A stretch of 64,000 nucleotides of DNA from Bostrychus sinensis (taxonomy: Eukaryota; Chordata; Actinopteri; Gobiiformes; Eleotridae): the NCBI GenBank assembly GCA_020698575.1, contig CM036242.1, positions 7,315,124 through 7,379,123 of the forward strand, given 5' to 3'. Of the stretch, positions 62,966 to 64,000 are shown one piece after another. The first letter of the stretch is position 1. Each line of letters opens with the position of its first letter. The notes beneath the pieces are model-generated. The model was given only the letters and a program-made list of their open reading frames with translations. It did not search any database and was not told the origin of the DNA. The translations under genes and the position numbers were made by a program.

Positions 62966-64000
62966 CGTGGGTAATTTTAATGACAACAGGCCCCTTTGTC
63001 CCAGTCTGTCAAAGGGCCTGATCTAAAGTGTTACTGCTATCTCATGTGTCAGATCATTAAAAGGCATCTGTAATTATTACTTTTTTTCAAACTTTCTTGT
63101 CTTTACTACACAAAAAGTATGATAAAATTCTCCACACAGAAATACAAATACTTCTACTTCTTTGCTGGACCTGTTCATATGCTCACAGATGGCCTTTTTC
63201 TATTCTTCCCCATAGTAATATATCTAGAAAAGAGTGGGAGCACTGTATAGACACCCTGTTCTTGTACATCCACTAAATGTCAATAGGTCAAGAGGCGGAC
63301 AAATCCAGCGTGACTGGGGCCTGACCCCCCCAGGGCCACATTTACAGACTGTGGCTCTCAGATCCACTGCTGCTGACCTCGGCCCGCTCTCCTGGCACGC
63401 TCCTTTTACCCTCCATTTATTACATCTGACAGTCCCAGACATGGGATAGATGCATTGTCAAGGAGAGCTACAAGGTTTCAGAGTGTTGGAGCATTTGTCC
63501 ACGTCTCACATGATTGATTGAGAAACAGAGAGAATTTGTCTTCAACCAAAAAGACAGACAGGAGTCTGAAATGGGACACAAACTTATGCTTCCGGGCATA
63601 GACAAACAGCAGTTGTGTTTCTGCAAAAATAGTTGTCCAAAAGTTTGTACGGACTGTATTGTAGAGTTACTCTAGATTTAAAGAAGACTGTGATGTTTGA
63701 AAATGATGCTGCCAAATGTATGTCTTGCCTGACTCAGTGTTCTGTACAGCTTTAGGCAGTTTTGCAATAAACAAAGGCAAAAGGCAGCTTGTTCTTCTGT
63801 GGCTCCTATGGTTTCTGTGGACTTATACGCATCTAAAAAAGAGACACATTTTTGCCTTGAACGTAGACCCCTCTTGTGTTTGCAAACAGAATGTTTCTAT
63901 TCCAAAGACTAGTATTGGAAGTTAAAAAGACAATAATGCATTTTTAATAGAGGAATTAGCGCTAGCCACCAAACATTGCAAATTAGGAATAATCAAGACA
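62966..64000. other. Unique sequence to window end
   Basis: 63270-63450 is G+C-richer with overlapping antisense frames (72 and 71 codons), not protein-like; possibly conserved non-coding DNA. The rest is A+T-rich. No gene is seen. Confidence 0.45.

Overview
This window looks like intergenic or intronic DNA from a bony fish (teleost) nuclear genome, probably a percomorph. The basis is about 60% A+T by eye, no long open frame (the longest is 151 codons and resembles nothing I know), dense small DNA transposons with intact target-site duplications (TSDs), tRNA-derived fish SINEs, a Penelope-like GIY-YIG relic, LINE reverse-transcriptase relics and long minisatellites. There is no bacterial-type gene organisation. 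I find no confirmed host protein-coding gene, rRNA, tRNA or CRISPR array. What can be supported is repeat anatomy, decayed coding relics and a few candidate regulatory or exon-like sites.

Layout. 1-6.8 kb: hAT-like elements at 1226, 2651 and 3758, a 20-bp minisatellite inside a TTAA-flanked MITE, a conserved-looking unique block at 4785, a second TTAA MITE and a CACTA-like element. 6.8-16.5 kb: a LINE reverse-transcriptase relic (8790), a complete short TTAA MITE (9727), a Harbinger element keeping the N-terminal part of its transposase frame (11523), more TTAA MITE copies and a Penelope-like GIY-YIG relic (16190). 17-24 kb: the ACTAAACC minisatellite family, which peaks in an 840-bp array of 22-bp units (19924), and a 1.2-kb snapback element built of alternating 52-bp units in inverted arms (22371). 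24-32 kb: two TTAA MITEs head to head with CTCF-core-like motifs (24042), four hAT elements with TSDs, and a 10-bp minisatellite split by one of them (30906-31872). 32-43 kb: SINEs (one with a perfect 14-bp TSD), a T17G20 tract, five further hAT-like elements, nested TTAA MITEs and an exon-like segment (40348). 43-52 kb: mostly unique A+T-rich DNA, a broken MADF-domain relic (48224) beside a Harbinger-like MITE that hosts a Tc1/mariner-like MITE, a TATA-plus-short-frame candidate promoter (50440), and a hAT element nested in a TTAA MITE. 52-64 kb: a hairpin element (54342), a candidate poly(A) site (55556), a LINE 3' end split by a TTAA MITE (56380-57188), a 160-bp hAT element with an exact TSD (58222), a SINE, and a piggyBac-like element nested in a TTAA MITE (60689).

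How it fits together. The window records successive insertions. Four TTAA-targeting families insert into each other and into a LINE, and in two cases the empty target can be read from sibling copies in the same window. hAT-type elements (CAG...CTG ends, 8-bp TSDs) are the most frequent class and also land inside minisatellites and MITEs. The largest TTAA MITE family carries matches to the vertebrate CTCF core, and one subfamily carries an inverted CCAAT box plus a GC box, so these repeats may spread regulatory sites. That functional reading is inference; the motifs and insertion boundaries are read directly from the sequence.
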